Origin: Eupeodes corollae
Taxonomy: Eukaryota > Arthropoda > Insecta > Diptera > Syrphidae
Length of the DNA stretch: 64,000 nt
Assembly: GCF_945859685.1 (NCBI RefSeq)
Contig: NC_079148.1
Span: forward strand, 139,125,133-139,189,132
Reading direction: 5' to 3'
Positions 1 through 12,444 of the stretch are shown piece after piece. Within the stretch, counting starts at the first letter, position 1. Each line of letters begins with the position of its first letter. The notes below the pieces were generated by a model that saw nothing but the letters and a program-made list of their open reading frames with translations, searched no databases and was not told the DNA's origin. A program made the position numbers and the translations under genes.

Positions 1-179
1 ATATACTCAATGAATACCAAGCTGCGTATCGAAAAGATTATAGTACCATTGATTAGATTTTTAATCTTTCATGTCTTATTCAGCTGCAACAAAGCCAGAA
101 AAAGACACTTTATGCTTGATTCGTACACTTTAAAGTTGCGTTCGAAGCTCTAATTCATAAACTTATTACATTGAGAATC

Positions 180-950
180 TCGACGAAAATGGTTTAAATT
201 ATTAAACTATTATACCAAGATACAGTTGCTGCGGTCTGGGATGGAGGCAGTTTCTCTGATTTCTTCCGAACGAGCAAAGGCGTTAAACAAGGTTGCGTTC
301 TGAAGGCTCTGCTTTTTGTTTTGTTCTTAAATGACCTACATTCTGAACTCCCCATCGGAATACATGTGGAAGGAATCGGTAAAAATATTCTTTTGTATGC
401 TGATGGTATTGTAATATTGGCTGAGAATCCAGCTTTACTTCAAACAATTATAAACAAGCTCAGCAGCTATTGCAGTTCATCTTGAGAAATCTGAAATTTT
501 ATTTTTAGGAATGGAGGCCGAAGAGCTTTAAGTGAAAATGGAATTCCAAAGGCGTAGAAGTAAAAATAACAAACCAGTATAATTATCTTGGCATTCGTCT
601 TTACATACAATATGTGTTGGTCTGAACATCTGACAAAAAGGCAACATCAGAAAATGCAATCAATGCAACCTGGTCTAAGTTCTTGAAAAATAAGTTAATG
701 CCACATTCAGCAAAGTTTAAAGTACATGATTCAGCCGGCAGATAAATTATGTATTACTGTGCTCAAGTATGGGGTACAAAGAGTACATACAATGTAAAAA
801 ACTTCAAAGGTTTTTAGTCAAAAGATATTTCAACCTACCAGGTAATACATCAAACTACGTTATAAATATCGAAACCGGTCTTCCTAAAGCGTTTCTTACT
901 TCAATAATCGATTTTCGGCTCAAATATTAAAAAAAAAAATGAAAACATTG
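180..950 (+). pseudogene. LINE reverse transcriptase relic (family 1)
   Basis: Conceptual translation gives the palm region of a non-LTR reverse transcriptase: AAVWDGGSFSDFF, then GVKQGC, LHSELPIGIHVEG and LLYADGIVILAENP. The catalytic box reads YADG instead of YADD (about 396-410), so the second aspartate is lost. Past about 485 the frame shifts repeatedly, but the C-terminal block survives at about 815-930 (LQRFLVKRYFNLPG, then INIETGLPKAFL). No start or endonuclease domain is visible, so this is a 5'-truncated dead copy. The same family recurs at 16990-18930, 22850-24558 and 29900-33250. Family-level call is firm; clade is not assigned. Confidence 0.8.
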
Positions 951-3187
951 TCAAAAAATTCTACTGATAGAGTTTTCTTTAACACAAAAAAAAATAACAT
1001 CCAACAAAAAATTGGTAAAATCTTATTTTAGAATCTAAAACTAAAAGAACAAATAAAGTTACTTATTTCAAAAGTTTAATTTAAGTTAAAAAAAATTAAA
1101 CCCTTATTTCGAATTACTTAACAAAATACACCTATAACCTCAATTATTGATTCCTTAAATGAAAATTTGACCTTTTCGAAAAATAAATAAATGTTTTAAA
1201 TGTCATCAATTAAAAGTTATCCCCCACCCTTTTAAGTTTGAAATAAAAAAAATCGTTTTTATGATATTATTTATTAAAAAAACGTTTATTGTTTTTATTT
1301 TTCAGTTGAATTTCAAATGTTTCCATTTATATTAAGAAAGAATTAAATTGTTAAATGTAACGCTAAGAGTGCTAAGACCATTTTTCAAAGTTTTTTTTTC
1401 GATACAAAGCAGAGATTAAGCTTTAAATTAGCTTACCTCGGTATCAATCTAAAACAGCCTTAACAATAACAAAATTTGCTTGAGTTTAAAATAAATGAAA
1501 CTGGCACTAAAATTAAGTAAAGTTGACAAAATTTGTGGTTTTGTATAAGAATATAGTAAATCGTCCTTTTTAGGAGAAAGTGACAAATCCTACAAAAGTT
1601 TGTCTTATCATATAAAAAATATGTTCGTAAGCTCATATCACTTAACAAAAAAATATGGAAAGCCACCATAAATCCTTCCTTGCCATAAATAATTTTATCT
1701 AAACCTGAGGCTAAAGGGTAAAGTAAATTTATCAAACCACACACAGACACACACAAACACCTTTCAAATCTCTTAATCCGCTCTAATTAATATTTAATTT
1801 AATTTTCCACTGTCCGTCGCGTACGTAGGTGTTCAAATTGAATTGAAATAACTTGCATCATTTACATAAATTCCAATTCCGCAATCACAACATTGACCTT
1901 TCCATTATAGGTATGTGGAACGAAGTATATTATATGTGTAGACACATTGTTGGTTTAGTTACATTTAACTCGTTCTAAATGTTAAAAGATACTTTTTATA
2001 AACATGAAAAGGGTAAAAATGTAAAGAGGGGAAAAAATGTACGATGACGGGGGTGCTGCCGACTACGATAAAAAGGTAAGAGCAATGGTGACGTTAATCA
2101 TGACGAAGATGATGTCATTGTAGGGTATAGGTATAGAAAGTATCGATTATCGGCTCATATCATTTAATTGCAGTTTTTTTCCTTTCTAATTTTTCTTTTT
2201 TTCGTAATGGTCTATTTTTAAACCGTATTCATTTTCTTTTTTTGTACCTAACCCTTTATGGTACTATTCAAGTGAAAAGCGTAATGGAAAAATTGATGAT
2301 CTAGTTGAACACATTGCACATCCAGATTCATTTTACGCCTTATCTTCCCTTAAACCCGGCCGCACCGCACCACCATACCACGCTATTCACCGATAGATAC
2401 GATTATAGATAGATACTTTTGGAAGTCGAAGTTGATTCGATGTTGATGTCGATGTCGTTGGCTTTCAATTAAGGTGGCAATAACGTTCGCTGATGGCTGG
2501 TGATTAAAAGTTGCTTCCATTTTGTAGTCTACTTCTTTCTTTTATTTGATAAATCAAATTGAGGTAGTTCGTGACATGAAATCGTTATCTATATAATATC
2601 ATGAAGCTATGTAATATGAGAGATTTTGATGAAAAGACTTTTTGTTTTTTATTTTTTGTTCGTTCGTCTAAGGGAAGCCGTAAAAAAAGGTGAGAGTGAG
2701 TGGTGCTTATATGACGGTGAAAGATATGATGAGTTGTCTATAGATATTTTTTAAAATATTTTTTTTTCTTCTTTTTTTTGCCACCTTAAGGGTGTTCAAT
2801 TGAGTCGGTTATAAAAATTCAATTTATTTTGCTTTTAATGGATATCAATCATGATGATTCAAAAATATCTATCATAACCGTAGGCTTTAAAGTCTAATTG
2901 AAAACTCAAAGAAATTGTCATGAATGGGTTTACGGCATCAGTATTTCTTTATTTTTCTATTTTGGAATATCCTTTGTTCATATTAAAACAATGTTACAAA
3001 TTATTCACCAACATAAATCTTTTATTTCAAGACCGAGTGTTACAACTTTAGGGATATATTCGTGTTCTGAAATTTGTATATAAGGCGTTTTGTCTACGAT
3101 TTGACGTTTGCCAAACTGTGTCGACATTACAAACAGTATAGTTTGGCAATGCTTCATTTATTCCAACTTAAAAATATTTACTTTGGA
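951..3187. other. Unassigned AT-rich DNA
   Basis: No coding region, RNA gene or recognisable repeat seen. The stretch is AT-rich with homopolymer runs; short open frames here (for example 1460-1756 on the minus strand and 2898-3083) have no recognisable domain and look like chance frames. Confidence 0.5.
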
Positions 3188-3420
3188 AAAAAATGATGAA
3201 ACTCATTTCTGGGTAAATGGCTTCGTGAAGAGGCAAAATTGCTATATAACATGGTTCAATGTCGATCTTCAAGCATTTAACGAATCACCTTTTACTTTAA
3301 ATAGACTTTTGTGAAAGGGTTTTAGACGCTGGCGTTATCATCAATCCCTATTTTTTCGAAATGGGAAAGAGTTGTCATTAACGTAAATTTTTAGCTCTAT
3401 TGAGTCATGCTGACTGATTT
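3188..3420 (+). pseudogene. Relic of DD41D (rosa-like) mariner transposase
   Basis: The translation NDETHFWVNGFVKRQNC matches residues 159-174 of the transposase at 6247-7314 (SDEAHFWLNGYVNKQNC), and after a stop the frame continues AGVIINPYFFEMGKS against GGIIGPYFFKNAVGR. Only about 75 codons around the first catalytic aspartate remain, with several stops. It lies on the opposite strand to the fuller copy 3 kb away, so it is an independent older insertion. Confidence 0.75.
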
Positions 3421-3914
3421 TCTTTTTCTAAAATTTAACCAACCAAATATCCACTACATTTTCTCCAAAAAACACCATTTGGTAACAGCTTTTCTCAAAA
3501 GTGGGTATGTTAACTGACCCCCTCGTTAGTGTGACTTTAAGCTTCTCGATCGATTTTCATGAGGCTATTTCAGGTCCAAGGGCGCATCCAGACTTTTAAT
3601 CTGGGTGGTCACAAAATTAACACATAGACGAGGCTATGATACAATTATAATAATTTTCTTAACCTTAAATTATCACATTTCAAGGGGTAAAATGGTAACT
3701 CTAATTATTGAATTATTTAAGAACACATTAAAAAGAAAATCAATAAATTCAAAAACCGGGAAAATGAGAAAGAATCTGATATTAAGCTTTTTTTGATGTA
3801 GTTTTTTTAACTTAATTTTCGGGAGTCTATTATTATACTATCGTTAAAAGTCTACCTACTCTTAGATTGATTTTTTATATATATTGTGCACGTACTAAAG
3901 GGGTAGTGAATACC
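3421..3914. other. Unassigned intergenic or intronic DNA
   Basis: AT-rich sequence between two mobile-element relics. The open frame 3605-3796 has no recognisable domain; nothing else is supported. Confidence 0.4.
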
Positions 3915-4925
3915 CTTATAATGATTGAACACAGGGAAGGGAGAATAGGATTAGAAAGGAGAAACCGATGCACATTGGTTTTGAATATCCGCACATTGTA
4001 ATGAGTGAGAAATATTGGGTCTGATAAAGCATTCCACATTCGTGTAGTGCGGCTAAAGAAAGAATCTCTGTACTTAACAGTACGTCCAAAATTGGGCTCA
4101 AGGGTAAACTGATGGGCATTCTTAGCAATACGGGTTTAATGCAACCGACTATTTTGCAAGAACATTGTTTATAAAAATAACGATAAAACAATGATAGGCA
4201 TGAGACCTTGCGGCGGTGTTCAATAGAAGCAAATGTCTCGGTGAGAGAAAGATCTCCTATCATTTTTAGAGCTCTTTTTTAATTCTATCCAGAAGACTAA
4301 AGTACTTTATTGGGGCTTCAGTCCAAATATGAGGGCTTTACTGAAGTCTTGGACGAATAAAAGCTTTTGTAAATTATAACTAGATCAAAAGGGGTAAAAA
4401 ACTTCTTGAATCTTCAGAGAAAACCTTAACACTTAGCAGCATTTTTGGCGATGTCAAATATGTGATCACTCCACATCAAGTGGTTTGTGATGCACATACC
4501 TAGGACTGATAGTTGTTCAGTCTATTCCATGCAAGTATCACTCATGGAAAATGGCATTGGGGGAGGGTAACGCTTTTGCTGCCTACCATTGAGTTTTTGA
4601 AGCATTAAATTCTACAAGGTTTTTGACTCCCAATTGAACAATGCTGTCAAGATCAGAATTTAATGAGCTTATCATACGCTGCCGTTGGTAGTCCACATCC
4701 GAAGAACAAGGATGAGAATCTAAAAACGAATATGAAAAGCTGGGGGTAATTTCGTCAGCGAAATTATTTAGTGGGTTAGAAGTTTCAGACAAAAGATCAG
4801 TTTTAAAAATAAGGAAGAGCGTTTATTTTATGAATATCAGATTTGAACCTGTCTAATACTACTTGAATTGAACGGTCATAAAGGTAATTTCTAACCCAAG
4901 AAAGGAGAGATTCCTCGATGATAAA
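3915..4925 (-). pseudogene. LINE reverse transcriptase relic (family 5)
   Basis: Read on the minus strand from 4925: SWVRNYLYDRSIQVVLD (thumb-proximal RT block), a decayed GSVLSP region, then NNFADEITPSFSYSFLDSH where the FADD box has become FADE. It continues RQRMISSLNSDLDSIVQLGV and VEFNASKTQ, then KNAAKCxGFL and a C-terminal EHRRKVSCLSLFYRYFY block ending near 3916. Frameshifts split it into at least three frames. The order of blocks is that of a Jockey-like non-LTR element without RNase H. A second, also broken member is at 41820-43335 and a short one at 51765-51920. Confidence 0.8.
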
Positions 4926-6156
4926 AAATATTTTGATCTTAAAGGAGTCAATAAAAAGAATGTTAGGTTCTTGAATTTAAAGAAATAGGAACGTTTAGTA
5001 CATTTTTTTTTCTAAAAATTAAATAAATCTTTTCACTCCAGTTCTCAAAATATTTAAAGAAATTATATGTAGATTTGAAACGTTCTTTGTGTTTTTGAAA
5101 AAGCCATAAGTTTAAAAAAAATTTCACTTTTGCTATTTTTTGGACAATTATATACTTGAAATTCGTGTTTAAATTTCAGTTCTGGAACATCTGAAGAAAA
5201 TTCACTTATAAAAGTAGATTTCTTTAATATTTTTAAATCTTTCCTAAATCTAAGGATGAAAAATGTACCTTCAGAGTAAGTTTTTTCTCAAATAATTTTT
5301 TTTTTTTAAGTAATTAGAGCGTTTTTTTTTTTAAATTAATGTTTATATATATACAATTTTTAACTTTTGTCTTAAAAATATTTTTGATATGCAGGTATTT
5401 AGTGTTTATAAATATAGATTTCGTTAAAAAATTAAACACCCCTTTCTAAGATTTATAATGTTTTGTTAAAAAAAAACGAATGACATTTTTCATCATCAAT
5501 TTGCTCATCGAAAAGAGCTTACACAGAAAGTGAAGATTATTAAAATCGGTTAGTTCCTCAGAAAACTTAAAAACAAAATTATGGTTTTATGAGGGTACCT
5601 TTCTGGGGCAATACCAATATAATATGTTTTTCTCTCCGAAAGAAGTCAAATTAAGAACAAAAAATTTAAAGAAAGTTTTCAAAAAATCTATCGGTTTATT
5701 TTTAAAAAAAATTTGAATCTTCGATTTTAAACCAAAAAATTTATACGGATTCTGCTGTTATTTTTTGTATTAAAAAAATAAAAAATACGTAATACGCTAA
5801 TAGCCTAAAAATCTTAATTTCAATTGACATAATGGTTTGGTCTGTAGGGTAAAGGACAGACAGGCACACTGACGGAATCGGAGGACGCACTTTTTTCGAC
5901 TTTAATCAACGAAATATAAATAAGATTCTAGACTTAGATGAAAAATATTTATTTCAATTCCGAAATTGAAGAAAGTATCATTTTTACAGTCAATTTGACT
6001 TAATTCAAATCAACTCTTTTGTAAATGATAATTTATTCATAATTTGGTTTTTGTTGATAAAGTGTTTTTTATTATTATTGAAAAGTCTGATTTCGGGCTT
6101 ATACCAAATTCTATACCCCATGTTGCCTTAGAAGGTACCTTTCATTTTTATGATTA
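4926..6156. other. Unassigned AT-rich DNA
   Basis: Long A and T runs, no convincing ORF or repeat. It ends at the TA target dinucleotide of the mariner-like element. Confidence 0.5.
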
Positions 6157-6158
6157 TA

Positions 6159-6172
6159 AACGGTGATTTTTT
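6159..6172 (+). repeat. Terminal inverted repeat of DD41D element (left)
   Basis: AACGGTGATTTTTT directly inside the TA at 6157-6158; pairs with 7414-7427 with one mismatch. Confidence 0.8.
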
Positions 6173-6246
6173 AAATGCTTGAGAACTTTTTAAAAAAAAA
6201 AAATGCATAAAATTTGCAAAATCTCATCGATTCTTTATTTGAAACG

Positions 6247-7314
6247 TTAGATTGGTCTTTGACCGCGGCTGCGTCTTAGGTGGTCCATTCGGAAAGTCCA
6301 ATTTTGGTAAACTTTTTCGAGCATTTCGGCCGGAATAGCCCGAATTTCTTCGGAAATGTTTTTTTAAAAAGCTGGAATAGTTGCTGGCTTATTTGTGTAG
6401 ACTTTAGACTTGACGTAGCCCCACAAAAAATAGTCTAAAGGCGTCAAATCTCATGATCTTAGTGGCCAACTTACCGGTCCATTCCTTGAGATGAGTTGTT
6501 CTCCGAAGTTTTCCCTCAAAATGGCCATAGAATCGCGAGCTGTGTGACAAACAGCACCATTTTGTTAAAACCACATGTCAACCAAGTTCAGTTCTTCCAT
6601 TTTTGGCAACAGAAAGTTTGTTAGCATTGAACGATAGAGATCGCCATTCACCGTAACGTTGCGTCCAACAGCATTTTTGAAAAAATACGGTCCAATGATT
6701 CCACCAGCGTACAAACCACACCAAACAGTGCATTTTTCGGGATGCATGGGCAGTTCTTGAACGGCTTCTGGTTGCTCTTCACTCCAAATGCTGCAATTTT
6801 GCTTATTTACGTAGCCATTCAACCAGAAATGAGCCTCATCGCTGAACAAAATTTGTCGATAAAAAAGCGGATTTTCTGCCAACTTTTCTAGGGCCCATTC
6901 ACTGAAAATTCGACGTTGTGGCAGATCGTTCGGCTTCAGTTCTTGCACGAGCTGTATTTTATACGGTTTTACACCAAGATCTTTGCGTAAAATCTTCCAT
7001 GTGGTCGAATAACACAAACCCAATTGCTGCGAACGGCGACGAATCGACATTTCACGGTCTTCAGCAACACTCTCAGAAACAGACGCAATATTCTCTTCTG
7101 TACGCACTGTACGCATTCGTGTGGTTGGTTTAATGTCCAATAAAGTAAACTGAGTGCGAAACTTGGTCACAATCGCATTAATTGTTTGCTCACTTGGTCG
7201 ATTATGTAGACCATAAATCGGACGTAAAGCGCGAAACACATTTCGAACCGAACACTGATTTTGGTAATAAAATTCAATGATTTGCAAGCGTTGCTCGTTA
7301 GTAAGTCTATTCAT
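6247..7314 (-). pseudogene. DD41D mariner-family transposase, inactivated
   Basis: Frame of 356 codons starting MNRLTNEQRLQIIEFYYQNQ, with the length and order of a full Tc1/mariner transposase: an N-terminal helix-turn-helix (about 1-60), a second helix-turn-helix (about 75-125) and a DDE nuclease. The first catalytic aspartate is D159 (FSDEAHFW). The second position, normally D in a QQDGA motif, is N252 (QNGAVCHTA). The third is D294 in DLTPLDYFLWG. There are 41 residues between positions 252 and 294, the spacing of the DD41D/rosa group. Stops interrupt the frame at codons 250 (TAA), 288 (TGA) and 317 (TAA); each is one change from a plausible sense codon (C>T or similar). It would cut and reinsert the element but cannot be functional here: three stops plus a lost catalytic aspartate. 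Confidence 0.9.
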
Positions 7315-7413
7315 GATGAAATGTCAAAGCATACTGAGCATCTTTCTCTTTGACACCATGTCTGAAATCCCGCGTGATCTGTCAAATACTAATGCATGAA
7401 AAGCCTAACCTCA

Positions 7414-7427
7414 AAAAAATCACCCTT
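7414..7427 (-). repeat. Terminal inverted repeat of DD41D element (right)
   Basis: On the minus strand reads AAGGGTGATTTTTT, abutting the TA at 7428-7429; partner of 6159-6172. Confidence 0.8.
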
Positions 7428-7429
7428 TA

Positions 7430-10092
7430 CAACTTAATTGTTTAGCCTTTATGGCTCATACCTTCCCCCTGGATGGTGTATTTTTCAAAAATTGATGAAT
7501 TTGTACTACGTTTTTGGAATAGAGCTAAATTTCCGATTCATATCATGTTCTAAGTAAAGTCCAGTTCAAAGTAGTACTTTTAGCATAAAAGTTTAAGGAA
7601 GTAAAACAGAAATTTTGTTAGGTCAGGTCATTTTTTTTTGCCAAAAAAACAAACTACTATTGAAGTATTGAAAAAATACAGTTACAAATTAAAATAATAA
7701 AAAATGGTTCACTAGTGTATACAGTGCGTATACATTTAAGTTCACATTTAAATTTGCTAATTAATCTTCTTTTATATTCTATTGGAGGTGTTGAGGTAAC
7801 GATTTAATGTTAAGAACCAAGAGGATGGGTTTTAACTTACAAGAAGTACACATAACAATTGTTTTAAGTTGTAAAAAATACTTACTAAATATATTTTTTT
7901 TAAGAATAAGCAGCACTCATAATTTCCTCTCTCTTATTCACATACGTGTGTTCAAAATTTGTATTGAAAACATTTATTCATAATTAAGTCCTCTTTTGAT
8001 CAAACAAAAAACAAATAATCAAAACATCGTGTTTCAGCACAGAAATCCTCCTTTCTTAAACTTAAGTTAAACTTTTTACTTCAACATCGAATAATAATGT
8101 ATAGATAAACCAAAAAACAAACAAAATAAGTCCTTAATGGATGCTTAATAAAAGAGATTTGCAAATCTGGTTCCATAGAAAATGTATATACAAATCCTAA
8201 AAGGATACAAATAAACATCAATTTATGAAGCGTTTTCCTCTTGATTGTTACTACCTTCTATATCCACCCTACTTTTTACTACACAAGTCAAGAAAAGAGG
8301 GTGCAGGAAAAAAAAACAAAAGTTTTCTTCATCCTTTTTTTCTTATTGAACTTGGTAATACTATTCAATTAGAAAACTTTTACTTTGCCAAGACTTTTTT
8401 CTTTCCGTTCGATGTTTTTTGTGTTGTTGATGGCCTTCAAGAAATGTTTAAGCTTAATCGATGGAGGATTTTTTCGCTCAGAATTGACATTGAGATAACT
8501 CTAACTGAAATCCCTGAAGGAAAAAATGACAAAAATTAACGAAGAAAAAGAAAATTTCAAACTTGTATTGAATTAAACTATTTTTTTTTGGGTATAAGTT
8601 CGATGAAACTCTCTAAGGGGCATTGGAATTGGAGATTTTACCAGGAAGGGACCTTCATCAGGTAAAAAATGATTGTTTGTTGCTGTCATATTCCCTAATA
8701 GCACAGTTTTAGATTGTTTCTATTTTTTGTATTTTGAAATAGGAAAATCAACGATTTACTTTTGACACTTTAAATATCGACCTTTTTTAACCTATTTTAT
8801 TTATGAAAGATATGAAATCCTTATAATGACTGACTAAGGGTTGTTTTGTGCAAAAAGTATGAGAATCCCTTAGATACATTACGATTCTTTTGGGAATAGC
8901 ATAATGTGATATCCTCATTCGTTAAATGTAGTTTTAAAGAAACTAGATTTGGTTGTAAAAAGTTTCCTGATGAATTGTATTCCTTGCACGCTATCGACAA
9001 ATTATGATTACGGTATCGTATAATATTTGCTTCCTTTTTCAGAAATATTAAGTTCACAAAAATTGCAAGTCATTTGGAACTTTTATGGAAGATAAATTGC
9101 TTAAATGATTATTCGGAAAACCATCAAAAAAAGAACTTCATCACTTTTTTGTACGTGTTCAAAAATGAGTTTCATATTTAGTAAAAAGATAATTGAAAAT
9201 TTTAAATTGATTAATTCGACGAATTTTAAAGCTTCGAACATATTTATGATCCCCACTTTTTGAATTTAAAATTGGACAAAAAGTATTAACTTCATCTAGA
9301 GATGGATAGAGTCAAATCATTGTGATGTTCTGTTGAAAAGCAGATGAAATTGTTTTCATAGAAAGCCATACTACTCATGAGATACATGTGCCCAATTTTT
9401 CCCAGAATAGTTTTCTATAAACTTAGTTTCAGAGAACAATATTTTCATTTTTAAATCCAAAAAGGACGACATCTGGAAAAGGACAATACAACATTTTTCT
9501 ATTGGTAGAAAATGAGATTTTCAAAGTAACAAATTGCATACAAACATACAAGGTGACAAAATCTTAGAATCCACTTTGAGTTGCATTTTATTCAAAATAC
9601 CATCAATTTCAAGTAAATATTCTGGAGAAAGAAATAAGTGGGTATGATAAATTTTCCAAGAAAATTCTGTACATATTCAATTTGAAATACCTAGAAATTC
9701 ATAGGATGTACTTTTGAAATTACTCTAATCACAATTGACTTTTTAAAAACTCACTTAAAACTGATCTCTAGAATGAAACTTTATTTATTGCTTCGAAGAA
9801 CGTAAAGTTAATTCGAGGTTTAATTCAAAATATCGAATCCATTTGTTCAATTAAATCCTTCTTAATACATAGATGGAAATCTTTTCATTCTTAGACACCC
9901 TTCAAAAGAAATTTTCTAAGAAGAGAAACCTTTAATAATTTACGACATAAGAAGCTTTATAGGGATGAAAACGTTATGCTCGAAATTCAGACACTTAAAA
10001 ATATTTTTTAATTTTTTTAACTGCTGAAACAAAACAATTCGGAAAATAATTGACAACTAATTCGAAAAACTGGATTGGTTAATGATTTCTTG
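7430..10092. other. Unassigned AT-rich DNA
   Basis: About 2.7 kb without a recognisable gene or element. The open frames at 8225-8539 and 8821-9057 have no known motif, biased low-complexity content and no supporting context. Confidence 0.45.
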
Positions 10093-10111
10093 AAATTTGA
10101 ATATTGTAATT

Positions 10112-10468
10112 TCCGTGGCATGATGGTTAATGCATTAGGGCCGAAAGGAATTAGTAGTAAGTGTTATAGTTTAACTTAGAAGTTTAAGATTGGTTTAAGA
10201 ATGAATAAAAAAAAAATTGCGTGGGACTGCTATGCTAGAGGTCTTGGGTTCGATAAGTGCCTGTGCCATCTAACGTTTTTTTCACGGGTTTGACAAATAC
10301 TCCACGAGTAATTCTTGTCATGAAAAGTGCTTTTGTCAAAATCAGCCGTTTGGATTTGGCTTAAAGCTGTAGGTCAACTCCATTCCTGACAATTTTATTC
10401 GCACACAGATTCGTCAGTCACTAGGCCCTAGTTGTCAACGGACTGTTGCGCCACCTAATTTATTTTTT
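10112..10468 (+). repeat. tRNA-derived SINE, interrupted by LINE tail
   Basis: Head reads GTGGCATGATGGTTAATGC (A-box-like) and, after an inserted LINE tail at 10137-10216, resumes with the anticodon region and a B-box-like segment (TTGGGTTCGAT). The body carries the family landmarks: GGAATTGACAAATxCTCC-like block, ATTCTTGTCATGAAAA, GTAGGTC-CTCCATTCC, CACTAGGCCCTAG and an AATTTATT tail. Other copies are at 33324, 34925, 40736 (minus), 57908 and 59476. Confidence 0.8.
10137..10216 (+). mobile_element. 3' tail of SINE-targeting LINE
   Basis: About 80 bp matching the last part of the LINE at 59512-61856 (GGCCGAAAGG...GTGTTATAGTTTA...TTTAAGA..GAATAAA and poly-A), with an internal deletion. It sits in the SINE head at the same position as the other two insertions; flanks ATGCATTAG and TTGCGTGGG look like a decayed target duplication. 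Confidence 0.75.
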
Positions 10469-10574
10469 TAACTTTCCATGGGAAATTATTGCAATGGGTC
10501 CGATTTGTCAAATTAAAAATGTTGACATTTTTTGAAATTTCAAGGTCCCTAGAGTCGAAATAAAAGATTTTTAG
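10469..10574 (+). repeat. DINE-like repeat copy A, 5' end
   Basis: Starts TAACTTTCCATGGGAAATTA, a self-complementary start, then TGGGTCCGATTTGTCAAATT and TCCCTAGAGTCGAAATAAAA, the same start as copies at 51922, 56779 and 58202. It begins directly after the SINE tail and stops at LINE sequence; the 3' part reappears at 12006. Confidence 0.75.
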
Positions 10575-11830
10575 ATTTTAGCAAACGCTATTTCTTTTAG
10601 ACGAGGCTAAATGTCTGGGTCTTGTCTTATGCAAAAAACTAAATTGGAAAAGCAACGTACAGGAAAGAGTCAAAAAAGCTACTGTAGCTCTCTTTTCTTG
10701 CAAAAAAGTTATCGGTAATAAATGGGGCTTACAACTCACAATCACGCGTTGGCTATACACATCGGTAATTAGACCGATTTTAGTGTACGGTATGGCAGTA
10801 TGGTGGACTGCTTTAAAGAAAGATATAAACCGGAATAAATAAAATAAATTCCAACGTTCAGCTTGCCTATGCATAAGTGGATCGCTTCGCATGACCCCGT
10901 CTGCGACACAAGACACCTTGCTCTACCTTACACCTCTTGAAATATTTAGCAAACAAATAGCTCTAAGCTCTGCTATTCGCCTCAATGCTTCGTCGCAGTG
11001 GACTTACAACAACATTGGCCACTCCGTAATTCTAAGGTACTTAGAATCAATTCCAAAGCACACAGACTACACCAACCATCAACTACAATTCGACAGAAAC
11101 TTCCAGATTTCTATACCTACCAGATCTATTTGGGAGGATAGGACATGCTTGGATCAAGAGGCAATCCATTTTTACACAGATGGGTCAAAAACAAAAGAAG
11201 GGGTTGGTGGAGTGGTGTACTATGAACGATTAAAATTAGGTATCTCATTGCGCCTTCCACATCATTGTAGCGTGTTCCAGGCGGAACTTTTGGCGAAGAA
11301 GTCTTGTCTTGGCTCAAAGAAAACGCGATATCAAAATCTGATATCCGTATTTTCTCTGATAGCTAAGCCGCTATCAAATCTCTGGACTTTCTCTCTACAA
11401 GCTCTATAACAGTCCATAACTGTCGATCATCTCTAATGGAGATGGCGCAACAGTTTAATATTCACTTTTGCTCAGTGCCGGGCCATAGAGACATTCCAGG
11501 TAACTGTAAGGCAGATGAACTCGCCAGGAACGGTACAGTACAGCCCATCCTACCACGTTTGGCAAGTACTGGCATACCAATCCCTACAAATAAACTGCTG
11601 CTAGTGCAAGACGCTGTGAAGAGGGCAGGCACTAGGTGGAATAACATCACCACGTGTCAAGTCACAAAAAACATCTGGCCAACACTGAACTTAAAACGTT
11701 CAAGATGCTTGCTCTCTCTAAGCAGATCGCATATAAGCTCGATAATAGGTGTCATAACCGGACACTGTCTAATGGGAAATCACGAGACTAGGCGTATTCT
11801 CAAATGACTTTTGCAGAAGCTGTATGGACG
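10575..11830 (+). pseudogene. LINE fragment: RT C-terminus and RNase H (family 2)
   Basis: Translation starts in the RT thumb (CLGLVLCKKLNWKSNVQERV), passes VRPILVYG-like IRPILVYGMAVWWTAL and QRSACLCISGSLRMTPSA, and enters an RNase H domain: HFYTDGSKTKEGVGG (first catalytic Asp), CSVFQAELLA (Glu), FSLIAKP where DSQAA is expected, then HFCSVPGHRDIPGNCKADELA (His and last Asp). Frameshifts separate 10891-11409 from 11436-11807. The RT palm and endonuclease are absent. The RNase H places it in a LINE group with that domain (I/LOA/R1-like), clade not certain. A closely related segment is at 17610-18433. Confidence 0.85.
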
Positions 11831-11869
11831 AGGAAGAGGAAGAAACGGTTCTTCATGATTCAGATTTGG

Positions 11870-12005
11870 TTGAGACAACATCAAAAGATTAAATAGCAGC
11901 CTGACTGTCAGAGAAGATGCGGATATCAGAAGTTGATACCACGGTTTCTCTTAGCCAGGAGAGAACCTCTTTGATCACTAAAAATTCCGCTTGGAAGACT
12001 CTAAA
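11870..12005 (-). pseudogene. RNase H fragment of LINE (family 2), inverted
   Basis: On the minus strand reads VFQAEFLVIKEVLSWL and STSDIRIFSDSQAAI followed by a stop. It covers the Glu and second-Asp motifs of the RNase H domain, in the opposite orientation to the adjacent copy 10575-11830, so it came from another event or an inversion. Confidence 0.8.
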
Positions 12006-12444
12006 CGTGATACCGAACAAGTATAATTTTGGAAAAAAATCCAATTAACGGGTTTTTTCATAAATCAAAAAAACTGAAAGAAAAATTGTCAACTCGAAAA
12101 TCTTACGAATAAAAACCATTTCATCTTCAAAACAATTTCAAGCAACGAAAAATAACATTTCTGAGTAAAATTGAATAGACATTTTTTTTTATAAAACATG
12201 AAAACATTACTCATAGTTGGTAAAAACTTGTTTTCGATTAAAAACCTATTTAACAAAATAAGATTTTAAAACTCACTTATTTCTGTATATGGAAAATATT
12301 GTTGGTAATTTAAAAATTTGTCAAAAACAATTCAACTGACAACTTTTTTAACGCAATGGGAAAACCTACAAACTTTTAATCAATACAAATCGACAGACAG
12401 GATAAGAAGTTATCAGTGTGGCTCGCATCCCAGCCTCTTTTTTC
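12006..12444 (+). repeat. DINE-like repeat copy A, 3' part
   Basis: Contains the family segments AACAAGTATA, GTCAACTCGAAAATCTTACG, AGTTGGTAAAAA and the conserved 3' end AAATCGACAGACAGGAT, GAAGTTATCAGTGTGG and CATCCCAGCCTCTTTTTT. Separated from its 5' end (10469-10574) by LINE sequence. Confidence 0.75.

Larger units (their letters stand above)
6159..7427 (-). mobile_element. Tc1/mariner DD41D (rosa-like) transposon
   Basis: A 1,269-bp element bounded by TA dinucleotides (6157-6158 and 7428-7429), the target duplication of Tc1/mariner transposons. The terminal inverted repeats start AACGGTGATTTTTT at 6159-6172 and, on the minus strand, AAGGGTGATTTTTT at 7427-7414 (one mismatch in 14). It encloses a single transposase frame on the minus strand (6247-7314) that reaches close to both ends. 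Both ends and the TA duplication are preserved, but the transposase is dead, so the copy could only move if supplied in trans. Confidence 0.88.
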
